Shown: positions 1-8,297 of the stretch, piece by piece | Position numbering within the stretch: position 1 is the first letter of the stretch | Layout: every line of letters starts with the position of its first letter | Assembly (NCBI GenBank): GCA_964486145.1 | Contig: CAZAMT010000075.1 | Span: 1-14,717, forward strand | Direction: 5' to 3' | Length of the DNA: 14,717 bases | Origin: CAZAMT01 sp964486145 | GTDB taxonomy: Bacteria > Bacteroidota > Bacteroidia > Bacteroidales > JAAAOM01 | Made by a program: the position numbers and the translations under genes | Notes under the pieces: model-generated | Database searches by the model: none | What the model saw: only the letters and a program-made list of their open reading frames with translations | What the model was told of the DNA's origin: nothing

Positions 1-1210
1 GGAACATGGCACCCTTATATCCGTGGGCCAGTGCATTTTGTTTGGCCATATTCAGTCTTTTCCAACGGTATTCAAGCATGGATTTAGCCGCTTCAGGATT
101 GATGAGCAACAGCGCCGGATAAATCCAGAAATCGGCATCCCAAAGTGTTTTGTATCCCCAGGCATCACGGCCCAGACCCATGCATGCGCTGCTGTAATCG
201 GTTCCCTCCGGTACAAATGAGTTAATAAAGAACATCATCTGACGAATGTCTTTGTTTAATTCCGGCGCCCCATCAATAACGATATCTGTTTTTTCCCAGA
301 AGCTGTTCCAGGTTGTTTCATGCTGGCGAATAATTTTTTCAGGTCCGGTAAGGTATGTGTATATATTTAACCGCGCAGTTTCACTGATTGGATCGGTGTA
401 TGTTTCGGTTGTTGCCATGGAACCGATTAGATAAAAAGTAATGGATTCGCCTTTTTTAAGCATTTTCTCAAACCCAAGGGTTGGTTGCTGCTTATCATCA
501 TCAGTGAAAACCAGGTCGGGCTTATCACTACCTTCAAAATAAAAACTGCTGGTGGTTGCTGATAAATATTTCCCGGTAGGAGTATATGCCGAGGCTGTCA
601 TGAGCGGTATCTGCCTGTTTCGCAATTGATCGAGATATTTGGATTCATTATATTCATAAGGGGGAGCAACCCTTAAAATGTTTTTCAGGCTAAAAAATTT
701 ATCTTCTTCAGCCATGATTGTTATTTTAATAATACCAGTATGCAACATGTGTTTCAGGGCAAAAACCGTATGTTTTACCCGAAGGCTCTCGAAAGAAAAC
801 ATGGTTTTAAACCATCCTTCCCTGAAATTGAATTCCTGTTGCCAGTTTTCCAGTTGCGTTAAATCTGCTTTGGAAAGCGACTTTCCTTTAAGAAAATCGG
901 CTTGTTCGGTTTTGGCAGCTTCGGGTTCCATTACAATAAGTTCCAGATTGGTAAAATCGATGGCAGCAATGGAACTTTCAACCATTTTATCGGGAAAAAT
1001 GTCGAAAACACCATTTAAACGAACCATGTTTCCGGTCAAAGCTTTTTCTGATAACGTTATACCGAATTTGCCGTTGGCCAGAGTTACCGGGGCATATACA
1101 TCGTAATCGGGAGTTGCTATTCGGGTCCAGGGTGAGTTCTTTTGAGGAAATACGATTTGTATACAAAGAAAAAAAAGAATGAACGAAATGAAAGAGGATT
1201 TTTTTGTCAT
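1..1210 (-). CDS. GH65-family glycoside hydrolase/phosphorylase, 5' part (cut by left edge)
   Basis: About 403 N-terminal codons are present and the frame is open to the window edge. The start at 1210 gives a short basic stretch and a hydrophobic signal peptide ending near FPQK, so the protein is probably exported. What follows fits GH65: an N-terminal beta-sandwich (about residues 30-300), then a linker with the pattern HETTWNSFWEKTDI and the start of the (alpha/alpha)6 barrel. The barrel is recognised by WDADFWIYPALLL and by HGYKGAMF at the edge, which matches the GH65 motif that continues PWES. The catalytic glutamate of the family lies beyond the window, so activity cannot be judged. GH65 members act on alpha-glucosidic disaccharides such as trehalose, maltose and kojibiose, as hydrolases or phosphorylases; an export signal favours a hydrolase. 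A 250-base gap separates it from the upstream operon, so it may have its own promoter. Confidence 0.85.
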   Translation of the reverse strand, partial: MTKKSSFISFILFFLCIQIVFPQKNSPWTRIATPDYDVYAPVTLANGKFGITLSEKALTGNMVRLNGVFDIFPDKMVESSIAAIDFTNLELIVMEPEAAKTEQADFLKGKSLSKADLTQLENWQQEFNFREGWFKTMFSFESLRVKHTVFALKHMLHTGIIKITIMAEEDKFFSLKNILRVAPPYEYNESKYLDQLRNRQIPLMTASAYTPTGKYLSATTSSFYFEGSDKPDLVFTDDDKQQPTLGFEKMLKKGESITFYLIGSMATTETYTDPISETARLNIYTYLTGPEKIIRQHETTWNSFWEKTDIVIDGAPELNKDIRQMMFFINSFVPEGTDYSSACMGLGRDAWGYKTLWDADFWIYPALLLINPEAAKSMLEYRWKRLNMAKQNALAHGYKGAMF

Positions 1211-1460
1211 TTTTGATTTTAGTTTTATTAATTAACTTCGTTGAGCTCCCCGAAAAAATATCGGGCAGGCAGTCCTTCCCCGTTAAATCCGGTCAATTTG
1301 TCCTCGATTCATAAATAATCAGTAACAAACTGTGAGTTAATTAGCCCTAAAGATTCATATAATTAGCTAAGTAAAGGGAAAAAAGTTAGATTGTCAATTG
1401 ATAAAATGATTCGCGAATTGTAAATTTTGACACAAAAATGGATAAAATCTGGTCCACAGG
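1211..1460 (-). promoter_or_regulatory. 250-base intergenic region with nested palindromes before the GH65 gene
   Basis: This is the only large gap in the window. It contains no ORF with recognisable protein character. On the side near the dehydrogenase stop lies a cluster of symmetrical sequence: the perfect palindromes TCAATTGA (1394-1401) and ATTCGCGAAT (1409-1418), flanked by TGTCAA (1392-1397) and TTGACA (1427-1432) as inverted arms. This could be an operator or a weak terminator/attenuator, but no T-run follows a strong GC stem. A TAACTTTT (minus strand, from 1388) resembles the Bacteroidota -7 element TAnnTTTG with one mismatch, but I see no convincing -33 partner. A small CCCGA/TCGGG hairpin (1249-1265) lies about 40 bases before the GH65 start. 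A promoter for GH65 here is likely by position only. Confidence 0.35.
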
Positions 1461-2294
1461 TTATGGAGGAAGATGGGTGTTTTTTTGTGGCAAGTCAGGT
1501 TCAAATTTTGTTTTTTCAAATGCTACCCATTCTGCTGCGGAAAGATATCCGCCATCAATCGTTACAGAAGTTCCGGTAATGCCGCTGGAGTTCTCGGAGC
1601 AAAAATAATAAATTGATTTTGCGATATCCTCGGGCAACAAAGCTACTGCCATTGGCACTCTTTTAAGCCTCAATCGTAAAGTTTCTTCGGGATCAGTTGT
1701 GGTATCCAAATGTTCTCTGAGCATTGGAGTATCTGTAATCCCAGGACAAATGCAATTGCAACGAATACCGTCCACTGCGTAATCAAGCGCTATGGAGCGG
1801 GTAAGGCCTAACACCCCGTGTTTAGACGTTGTATAAACAGGTGTACTGTCCTGGCCAACAAAACTGCTGATCGAGCCAATGTTGACCACATAGCTTCGGT
1901 TGTTTTTTTTAAGGTAGGGGTAGGCATATTTGAATGAAAAAAACATGGATTTCAGGTTCACACCCATTACATGATCCCAGTCATCAGAGGCATATTCATG
2001 AAGTTTTTTTACATGTACCATCCCGGAGTTATTTACAAGGGCCGTGAGGTTTCCAAAAGTTTGAATAGTTTTTTGAACAGACTGTTTAACTTCCTGTTCG
2101 TTTGAAACATCACACCTGAAAGCGACGGCTTTGCCGCCTCGGTTATTTATGGTTTCAGCAATTTTTTGTCCTTTTTCAAATCTACGACCGACAATGTTGA
2201 CGGCATATCCTTTTTCTGCCATGTAGAAAGCGGTTGCTTCACCAATGCCTGAAGTTCCGCCGCTGATCCAGGCCACATTTTTCTGGGGTTGCAT
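1461..2294 (-). CDS. Short-chain dehydrogenase/reductase (SDR family), NAD(P)-dependent
   Basis: A complete 277-residue classical SDR. The glycine-rich cofactor motif is SGGTSGIG (residues 11-18), followed by DV at 62-63 for adenine binding, NNSG at 88-91 (the usual NNAG), N114, the catalytic serine S141, and the Y154-x3-K158 pair in YTTSKHG. PG at 184-185 and DGGY near 247-250 are also typical. There is no signal peptide, so it is cytoplasmic. It probably oxidises or reduces a sugar, sugar lactone or polyol released by the exported enzymes; L-fucose, L-rhamnose and related sugar dehydrogenases are in this family, but the sequence does not show the substrate. Its start lies 15 bases after the sulfatase stop, so it is the last gene of the long operon. 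The C-terminus runs about 25 residues past the usual end, with a charged, proline-rich tail. Confidence 0.9.
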   Translation of the reverse strand: MQPQKNVAWISGGTSGIGEATAFYMAEKGYAVNIVGRRFEKGQKIAETINNRGGKAVAFRCDVSNEQEVKQSVQKTIQTFGNLTALVNNSGMVHVKKLHEYASDDWDHVMGVNLKSMFFSFKYAYPYLKKNNRSYVVNIGSISSFVGQDSTPVYTTSKHGVLGLTRSIALDYAVDGIRCNCICPGITDTPMLREHLDTTTDPEETLRLRLKRVPMAVALLPEDIAKSIYYFCSENSSGITGTSVTIDGGYLSAAEWVAFEKTKFEPDLPQKNTHLPP

Positions 2295-2309
2295 AATTTT
2301 CGGGTTTAA

Positions 2310-3785
2310 TTATTTGGACCAATCCGGTTTTCGGGAACCACCCTTTTCATTCATCAAATCGGTAAGCCGTTGATCCAATTTTTTTACAACAGGCCAAATT
2401 TCAGGATCCTGTTGTCTGACATGTTTTAAAAACGTCCCGTAATCCTGGCCGTAATGGATGTGCCCCAACAGGTTATTATTTTGTTCAGGGTCATTCTCCA
2501 GGTCATACAATTCATAGATGTCCCATACACCCTCGTAGGTCATATAACTGTATTTTTCCGTGCGCAATCCGAAAATGGTTGGTGTTTGCACGGCATTGGG
2601 ATCGATGAAATATTCGTAAATAAAATCTTCACGCCACAGCGTTGGTTGCTGTTTGATTATTTTAGCAAAAGACAGCCCGTGCATAGAAGAAGGAGGGAGT
2701 GTTCCGGCAAGTTCAAGGATGGTGGGGCCAATGTCTATATTCAGAACCATTTCCTCCCGTGTTTGGTGTTGTTTGATGGCATGGGGCCAGTGAACGAAGC
2801 ACGGTACACGGATGGATTCCTCATACATTACCCGTTTGTCAATTAAGCCGTGTTCACCCATCAGGTAACCATTGTCAGCATAATAAATGATGATGGTGTT
2901 TTCGAGTTCACCATGATTTTTTAAAACTTCGGTAATTTTACCGATACTTTCATCAACGGCAAGCATTGCCTCGCTGTACAACTGAAAAAAACGATCGAAA
3001 CTGCCATATTCCTGAATGGTGTAGTCCCGTTCAGCGCCATGCCAGCTTTTTCGTTGTCTTTTTAACCATAAGGGTTTATCAGTATAGTTTTTTTCTGTAT
3101 TTGCATATGTTTCCGGTCGTGGTACTTGTAAATCTTTATATTTTCCATCATGACGTTCTGCGGGAATAAAAGATTCATGCACGGCTTTATGCGACAGGTA
3201 AAGGAAATACGGTTGTTTGCTTTCAACATTTTCTTTAATGAAATCGGTGGCATATTCGGTTATTAAATCCGTGGTGTATCCCTTCCTGGGAACATGCTTT
3301 CCATTGATGTTAAAAACCGGATCGTAATACGGTCCCTGGCCTTTGAAAGAAATCCATTTGCTAAATCCCGGACGCGGCATATCGTTTTCACCACCCATGT
3401 GCCATTTACCGATAAATCCGGTGTTATAGCCCGTTTTTTGCAATTCTTTTGGGAAGGTTGGAATATGTTCGGGTAACGGGGTATCGTTGTCAAGCACTTT
3501 ATGGGTATGAGCATACTGACCTGTAACAATGGATGCACGGCTTGGTGAACAAAGAGAGGTGGTGACAAATGCATTTTTAAAATACATGGCGTTGGAGGCC
3601 AGCGCATCGATGTTTGGTGTTTCAATCCAGGGATGATCCAGGTAGCTTAAAAAATCATACCTTTGATCATCAATTAAGATAAATACAATATTGGGTTTTA
3701 TTGCATCTGTGCTTTGGGCCGGGAATGTAATCTTTATATGAAAGACTATCAGAAAGATTAGTTTTAAAATGACTGTTTTATTCAT
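2310..3785 (-). CDS. Exported Cys-type sulfatase (S1 family)
   Basis: A 491-residue arylsulfatase-type enzyme that hydrolyses sulfate esters from a glycan. The formylglycine signature CSPSR is at residues 79-83, and Cys79 would be converted to formylglycine. Metal ligands are visible as D39-D40 in IDDQ and D304-N305 in ADNG. Other expected active-site residues are K127 and H129 (GKWH), H203 and K317. The overall pattern (NAFVTTSLCSPSR, then TGQY and a VLDN motif) resembles the clade commonly annotated as N-acetylglucosamine-6-sulfatase or unspecified sulfatase; I cannot assign a subfamily or the sulfate position. The start at 3785 gives a clean signal peptide (MNKTVILK, then a hydrophobic core, then PAQS). 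The longer reading from 3836 adds 17 residues in front of it and overlaps the GH5 gene, so I reject it. It lies 17 bases after the GH5 stop. Maturation needs an anaerobic or aerobic sulfatase-maturating enzyme encoded elsewhere. Confidence 0.93.
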   Translation of the reverse strand: MNKTVILKLIFLIVFHIKITFPAQSTDAIKPNIVFILIDDQRYDFLSYLDHPWIETPNIDALASNAMYFKNAFVTTSLCSPSRASIVTGQYAHTHKVLDNDTPLPEHIPTFPKELQKTGYNTGFIGKWHMGGENDMPRPGFSKWISFKGQGPYYDPVFNINGKHVPRKGYTTDLITEYATDFIKENVESKQPYFLYLSHKAVHESFIPAERHDGKYKDLQVPRPETYANTEKNYTDKPLWLKRQRKSWHGAERDYTIQEYGSFDRFFQLYSEAMLAVDESIGKITEVLKNHGELENTIIIYYADNGYLMGEHGLIDKRVMYEESIRVPCFVHWPHAIKQHQTREEMVLNIDIGPTILELAGTLPPSSMHGLSFAKIIKQQPTLWREDFIYEYFIDPNAVQTPTIFGLRTEKYSYMTYEGVWDIYELYDLENDPEQNNNLLGHIHYGQDYGTFLKHVRQQDPEIWPVVKKLDQRLTDLMNEKGGSRKPDWSK

Positions 3786-3802
3786 GGTTGTAAGAGATTT
3801 TA

Positions 3803-5077
3803 TTATTCTTTGACCAGTTTGAATTGTGTATTCCATTTTTCATTTCCAACAGCAAGAAAGTAGATGCCTTTTGCATACGTGTCTAAATCCATGGTGAAAT
3901 CATTATCTTTTTTAAATCTTTCCACTGGCAATCCCATGGCGTTGAAAACGGTAATATGCACTAAATCCTGAGACGGAAGACGGATCATGCACGTGTTTTT
4001 TGCCGGATTGGGTTGAATGATTAGCCCGGGCACAGGCAAGGTTTTATTTGAGGATGAGGCACACGTTTCACCGCGAATGGGTGCCGGTCTCACCGAGGTT
4101 TTTTGTATGCTGTATTTGCTTCCAACAGCTACTTCCTCTCCCCAGGGATCATTTGCCCAGTTGCCATATGTGCGGTCACGCGTAATTTCATGAATGGCAC
4201 TATCTTTTGAAGAAGCCCACCACCAGGGCAGGTATCCGTTTTCATATTCATGGCAACGTTGCATAATGTGTCGCCAGATGAAAGGTTCTGCAAACTGTTT
4301 CCCAAAAACATCGGTGCTGGAGAATTCGCCGACAATGATTGGAATGGTGTCTTCTTTGGCCTGCTCAAAAAAGGCATCAATCCTTGTTTCAGAGGTTCCG
4401 TTATCCCAGGGATGCCATGAAAAAATCAGGTTTTTATCAGGGTCATGCCTGATGAGGTGCTTCGCGTTATCCAGGATATACCGTTCAGCCCTTCCCCAGT
4501 TCGAAGCATCAATGACAAGGGGTACATGCAGTCCTGACTGACGCAGGGTATCGATGGCATGTTCGTATGCTGCCCTGTATTGCTCATTGGTCACATCGTT
4601 TTTCCCAACTTCATTGGCGATGTTGAGCAAAAGAAATTTCTGATGCTTTTTCAACACGGTCATTACCCGCGGATCGGTCCAGTAGTCGAGACAGTTATTC
4701 CATTCAGCGCTTTCAAACGACTTTCCCGTGGCGTCCCAAAGACATACCATGGGCAGCATCTGGTTGTTAATGCAGTTTTGGATGGTTTCATCCAAATCAT
4801 CGGGCGACATAAATGGCTCCGGATCATGACCGGTTCTCCAGAATATGCGCACACTGTTTGCCCCGGTTTTGGCAATTTCCGGATAGTGTACCGATCCATC
4901 CCGGTCCCAGAATACAATGAAGGCATTGATCCCACGCAGGATGACTTTTTCACCACACTGGTCATAAAGAAAACGACCATCCACTTTTAATCCGTTGTAT
5001 TCCTGTGCACTTATGCTGGATGTAATGTATATCAGCGAGCACATTAAAATAATTGTTTTTTTTTGAAATTGTTTCAT
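3803..5077 (-). CDS. GH5 endo-glycanase (mannanase-like, GH5_8-type) with T9SS C-terminal sorting domain
   Basis: A 424-residue secreted glycoside hydrolase. After a signal peptide (cleavage near SISAQ, residues 21-25) comes a GH5 (beta/alpha)8 barrel, about residues 27-330. It opens with LYDQCGEKVILRGIN, a GH5 beta-1 signature. The proposed acid/base is E156 in NIANEVG and the nucleophile is E251 in IIVGEFSS; WHPWDNG (221-227) sits between them, as in family enzymes. TGANSVRIFW, DATG and the NEVG segment remind me most of bacterial beta-mannanases (GH5_8), but the specificity is not proven. Residues about 350-424 form a Por/T9SS sorting domain (IQPNPAKN, then VFNAMG, then KGIYFLAV), so the enzyme is probably released or attached at the cell surface. 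It starts 11 bases after the Gfo/Idh stop. The longer start at 5110 would overlap that gene and spoil the signal peptide. Confidence 0.87.
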   Translation of the reverse strand: MKQFQKKTIILMCSLIYITSSISAQEYNGLKVDGRFLYDQCGEKVILRGINAFIVFWDRDGSVHYPEIAKTGANSVRIFWRTGHDPEPFMSPDDLDETIQNCINNQMLPMVCLWDATGKSFESAEWNNCLDYWTDPRVMTVLKKHQKFLLLNIANEVGKNDVTNEQYRAAYEHAIDTLRQSGLHVPLVIDASNWGRAERYILDNAKHLIRHDPDKNLIFSWHPWDNGTSETRIDAFFEQAKEDTIPIIVGEFSSTDVFGKQFAEPFIWRHIMQRCHEYENGYLPWWWASSKDSAIHEITRDRTYGNWANDPWGEEVAVGSKYSIQKTSVRPAPIRGETCASSSNKTLPVPGLIIQPNPAKNTCMIRLPSQDLVHITVFNAMGLPVERFKKDNDFTMDLDTYAKGIYFLAVGNEKWNTQFKLVKE

Positions 5078-5088
5078 AAAGTGTATTT

Positions 5089-6414
5089 TTATATGACGGG
5101 CAGTTTCCATGGATTTCTGTATTCGGGTTTAATATACGCGTTGGCTTTTTGAGAATTTGAGAAAGTATTCCTGTTGTCATCCCATTCGAGCCTTGCCTCT
5201 CCGGATCGCGCCGCAATGTTTCCCATGTGGGCATACAATGCAACATTTCTTCCGTTTTCAATGCTGCAATTCGGGTCTTTTCGTGTTTTAATGCAATCAA
5301 GGAAATTTTTAATATGCACATCCATGTCTTTCAATTCACTTTTCTTATCCATTTCCTTCTGTTCCTCACCTTCTTCCCTTGGGCCTTTGCCACCTTCGTA
5401 ATTTACAAACCATTCGCTCCGGTTGGCTACGATGGTAGCATTGTCCCCAACATACTCCACTCCAAAAAGCATGTTGTATGGGCCGTTCTGGACTCCTGCA
5501 GTGTGTTGCCAGTTGATAACGAAATCCTCCATGGGATAGATAACGGACATGGTACCGTATGTTTCGCGGCTGTGATCAAGGTACGAAATGTTATCACCAT
5601 AAGCCATGATGGTTTTTGGAGCATGGGTAATATCCTTTGCCCACAGCGCCATGTCAATCAGATGAACACCCCAGTCGGTCATAAGTCCTCCTCCATAGTC
5701 CCAGAAGTGCCGCCATTTTCCGTGAAAGCGTGTTGGGTTGAAACTTCGTTTTGGTGCCGGACCCAGCCAAAAGTCAAAATCCACTCCTTCAGGCACAGGT
5801 TCATCCGGTTGCTTTGGTAAGCCTGTTCCATAGTTAAAGTTCGCCCAGATATTTACTTTTCGCAGGGTGCCCAGTTTGCCCGATTTGATAAAATCCATAA
5901 CACCGAGCCAAACGTGACCGCTCCGCTGTTGCTGACCAACCTGAACCACCCTGTTGTACTTTCTGGCAGCTTTTACCATAATGTTGCATTCTTCGATGGT
6001 ATTGGCAAGGGGTTTTTCCACATACACATCTTTTCCGGCTTCGCAGGCATAAACGGTAGGAAGGCAATGCCAGTGATCCGGGGTGCCGACAATCACCACA
6101 TCAATGTCCTTGTCTTCCAGCATTTTTCTGAAATCGCCATAAAGTTTAGGTTTTTGATCATATTTTGACCTGATTTCCGAAGCCCGCTCATCAAGGATGT
6201 TTTGATCAACATCGCACATTCCCAAACAATTGACCCCTTCATTTTGAAGATGATAATCCAATATCTGGAAACCTTTGCTCCGGCAACCAATCAGCCCGAC
6301 ATTGATCTGATCGCTGGGGGCTATCTTTGTTTTTGACCATGCCAATCCGGGAATAATGCCTATTCCCGCGGTTGTGAAAGCAGATTTTTTAATGAAGTCT
6401 CTTCTGTTATCCAT
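5089..6414 (-). CDS. Tat-exported Gfo/Idh/MocA-family oxidoreductase
   Basis: A 441-residue NAD(P)-dependent oxidoreductase. The N-terminus carries a twin-arginine signal (NRRDFIKKSAF, residues 3-13, then a hydrophobic stretch to about 25), so the folded, cofactor-loaded protein probably acts in the periplasm. The Rossmann domain starts at INVGLIGCRSKG (37-48). EKP, the family's cofactor/catalytic motif, is at 133-135. The C-terminal domain has GGGLMTDWGVHLID (241-254) with D247 and H251 as likely substrate or catalytic residues. The length is typical of the Tat-dependent members found in glycan loci. Some relatives act as redox-type glycosidases (such as GH109) or oxidise sugars to keto-sugars; which applies here is unknown. 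It begins 10 bases after the GH67-like stop. A reading from 6444 adds 10 residues before the Tat signal and overlaps the previous gene, so I prefer 6414. Confidence 0.9.
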   Translation of the reverse strand: MDNRRDFIKKSAFTTAGIGIIPGLAWSKTKIAPSDQINVGLIGCRSKGFQILDYHLQNEGVNCLGMCDVDQNILDERASEIRSKYDQKPKLYGDFRKMLEDKDIDVVIVGTPDHWHCLPTVYACEAGKDVYVEKPLANTIEECNIMVKAARKYNRVVQVGQQQRSGHVWLGVMDFIKSGKLGTLRKVNIWANFNYGTGLPKQPDEPVPEGVDFDFWLGPAPKRSFNPTRFHGKWRHFWDYGGGLMTDWGVHLIDMALWAKDITHAPKTIMAYGDNISYLDHSRETYGTMSVIYPMEDFVINWQHTAGVQNGPYNMLFGVEYVGDNATIVANRSEWFVNYEGGKGPREEGEEQKEMDKKSELKDMDVHIKNFLDCIKTRKDPNCSIENGRNVALYAHMGNIAARSGEARLEWDDNRNTFSNSQKANAYIKPEYRNPWKLPVI

Positions 6415-6424
6415 CGTTTTATTT

Positions 6425-8272
6425 TTAGTTATTGATTGCATCATTCCATATTTTTATTTTTTCTTCCTCCTGCATCCTGCCAAACCTGAAATAAGGGAAA
6501 AACCGGATGTGGTATTCATCGTTTTTCCGTGACTTCACAGCATTGTAACAGGCTAGTCCCCGGTATATATCTTCTTCCCACCTAAACTGGCCAACCGGGC
6601 CTTTGTACGGGTATGCCTTCATTTCCATGCACACGTTGTATGTTTCTTTTAAACCATCATCAATAATACCTGAAACATACTTCGTGTCTTGTTCATTACC
6701 GGAAGCCAGTACCCTGAAACCGAAAAACAGTTTTGCCGTTGCTTCATATAATTTTGATGTTAAAAGGGTGCGCTCAAATACGTGTAAAAGTGTATCATAC
6801 CTGGTTTGGGAGTCGACAAATTCCTCAGCTTGTCTTATTAGATGAAGGGCCTCGCGCGCGGTATGAACACCAAACTCTTTTTCGGTCAGGATATAATCCA
6901 GATAGGTTTGATTCATTAATTCAACAGAATCAAGCCATGCGCTGTCGATGACCCATTGGCTTTCCCGTGCAAGTTGAGTTTTTTCCGGTCTTTTGTATGC
7001 GGCCGGGGCCAGATGATTGACGACATCTTTCCAGTAATGAAAGTCTTTATTCACATCATGGCCTATTCTAACCATTGGGTCTTCGAACCATTTTCCGGAT
7101 ACATGGCGCTGGTACGAAGAGTTGTCGTTATATTGCAACCTGGAGTGCGAATTAATGTTCAGCCCCAGCGTATAAAATGTTGATTGAACAATCTCCGGTG
7201 CCATTTTAAAAGCGGGGAGGAGCATGGGTATGGTTTTGCTACCATAGCTTATTTCAATAAATTCTTTGATAACCGTATCTGTCGGTATATCCGTTTCTGA
7301 ATTGACCAATTTTTCCAAAGCAAATAAGTTAATTTCTGCCGGATTCTGTAGAATGGAGGTGTTGTTGAAGCGATCGGTACGGGCAACATAACCGATAACA
7401 TTGGGAAGTTTCCGGTAATACCGCCAGCGTTCCATATGCAGACCGGGAAACATGCTTGTTATGATGCCCTGTCCGTTATACTCATGGGCAGCATCAAATT
7501 CAATAATGGTTGGAAATCTTATTTGTCCGACAAATTCCGATACCGGGTGGGTAAGGAAAAAGTCATGCGGAACCTCTTTTGTCATTACCCGCAGTTTCGG
7601 GTTTTTCACCATATTGATGCATTTTAGCATGCTTGATAATTCGGCTTTGTTGTATACAAACGTCCTTACATACAAATTCATGCCCCTTTCGTCAATGATA
7701 ACCGATGCCAGAGTATCGACCATGGCAGCCAGTTTTTCTTCCTCTGTTTTCATTACTTCAGAAAACTGATCTTCCACGTGTGCACCGGTTTCAATAAAAG
7801 TTAGTATAATTCCATCAATCTCCGGAACAAGGTCAAGCATATTCCGGTAATCATTTTTTATCCAGTCCCAAAATTCAGGATTATCCAGATTTATCAGGCT
7901 GTCAGGCCCTGTTTTGAATACATCGGGATAGTAATCAAGCGGATACAAAGCATGATCCCATATGCATATTTCCTTAATCCCTGCATGATGTGCTTTTTCC
8001 GTGAGTCTGTTCACCAGATTTGCCGTTTCTTCTTTTTTTACATGCCTTAGATCCATTACAATCTGATGCGATAACTGAAGATGGTTAACATGATATTCTT
8101 TTGCCCGTTGAATAACCATTTGAGCCATTTCTTCCTGATTCGACAGGATATTCCAACCCTGTACCTGGCTGTTGTCCTCTAAAGATTTTGTTTGGTCTTG
8201 ACAGGACATCATCAAAAGATTTGTTGCAATTAGGGAAAACAAGAGTGTTTTTATTGGTATGAAAGATGTCAT
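6425..8272 (-). CDS. Lipoprotein, probable divergent GH67-like alpha-glucuronidase
   Basis: A 615-residue lipoprotein: hydrophobic core, then a lipobox ending at Cys24 (LMMSC). Several blocks resemble GH67 alpha-glucuronidases in order. IDGIILTFIETG (152-163) matches the region of the family's acid GGFLVKANSEG. LYVRTFVY (200-207) matches MWRAFVY. PHDF (235-238) matches the family PIDF. FDAAHEYNGQG (259-269) matches FQITQEYxGQ. DRFNNTSILQNPAEINLFAL (300-319) matches the DRNWTGHPxAQANWYAF segment. The proposed acid E161 and bases D237 and E264 are kept; D to E is 27 residues here against 28 in GH67, and E to D is 76 against about 79. The GH67 N-terminal domain (about 120 residues) is absent, because the barrel begins soon after the lipid site. 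The C-terminal third is helical. Low overall identity means a different substrate or a new family is possible. It starts 25 bases after the GH27-type stop. Confidence 0.6.
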   Translation of the reverse strand: MTSFIPIKTLLFSLIATNLLMMSCQDQTKSLEDNSQVQGWNILSNQEEMAQMVIQRAKEYHVNHLQLSHQIVMDLRHVKKEETANLVNRLTEKAHHAGIKEICIWDHALYPLDYYPDVFKTGPDSLINLDNPEFWDWIKNDYRNMLDLVPEIDGIILTFIETGAHVEDQFSEVMKTEEEKLAAMVDTLASVIIDERGMNLYVRTFVYNKAELSSMLKCINMVKNPKLRVMTKEVPHDFFLTHPVSEFVGQIRFPTIIEFDAAHEYNGQGIITSMFPGLHMERWRYYRKLPNVIGYVARTDRFNNTSILQNPAEINLFALEKLVNSETDIPTDTVIKEFIEISYGSKTIPMLLPAFKMAPEIVQSTFYTLGLNINSHSRLQYNDNSSYQRHVSGKWFEDPMVRIGHDVNKDFHYWKDVVNHLAPAAYKRPEKTQLARESQWVIDSAWLDSVELMNQTYLDYILTEKEFGVHTAREALHLIRQAEEFVDSQTRYDTLLHVFERTLLTSKLYEATAKLFFGFRVLASGNEQDTKYVSGIIDDGLKETYNVCMEMKAYPYKGPVGQFRWEEDIYRGLACYNAVKSRKNDEYHIRFFPYFRFGRMQEEEKIKIWNDAINN

Positions 8273-8297
8273 AGATGATTTGTTAAAATGATTCGTT

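Noticed and set aside
678..1106. Plus-strand frame of about 142 codons
   Set aside because: It lies opposite the GH65 gene, which has clear family motifs.
1249..1265. CCCGA/TCGGG hairpin as a terminator
   Set aside because: The stem is only five base pairs with a seven-base loop, and no T-run follows on either strand.
3786..3836. Upstream start for the second sulfatase at 3836
   Set aside because: It overlaps the GH5 gene and places 17 polar residues before a signal peptide that already starts well at 3785.
5227..5820. Plus-strand frame of about 197 codons
   Set aside because: It is the complement of the well-supported Gfo/Idh gene and has no recognisable domain.
5089..6414. Calling the Gfo/Idh protein GH109
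   Set aside because: It keeps the ordinary EKP motif and differs from the GH109 sequence I remember in the middle region, so only the broad family is supported.
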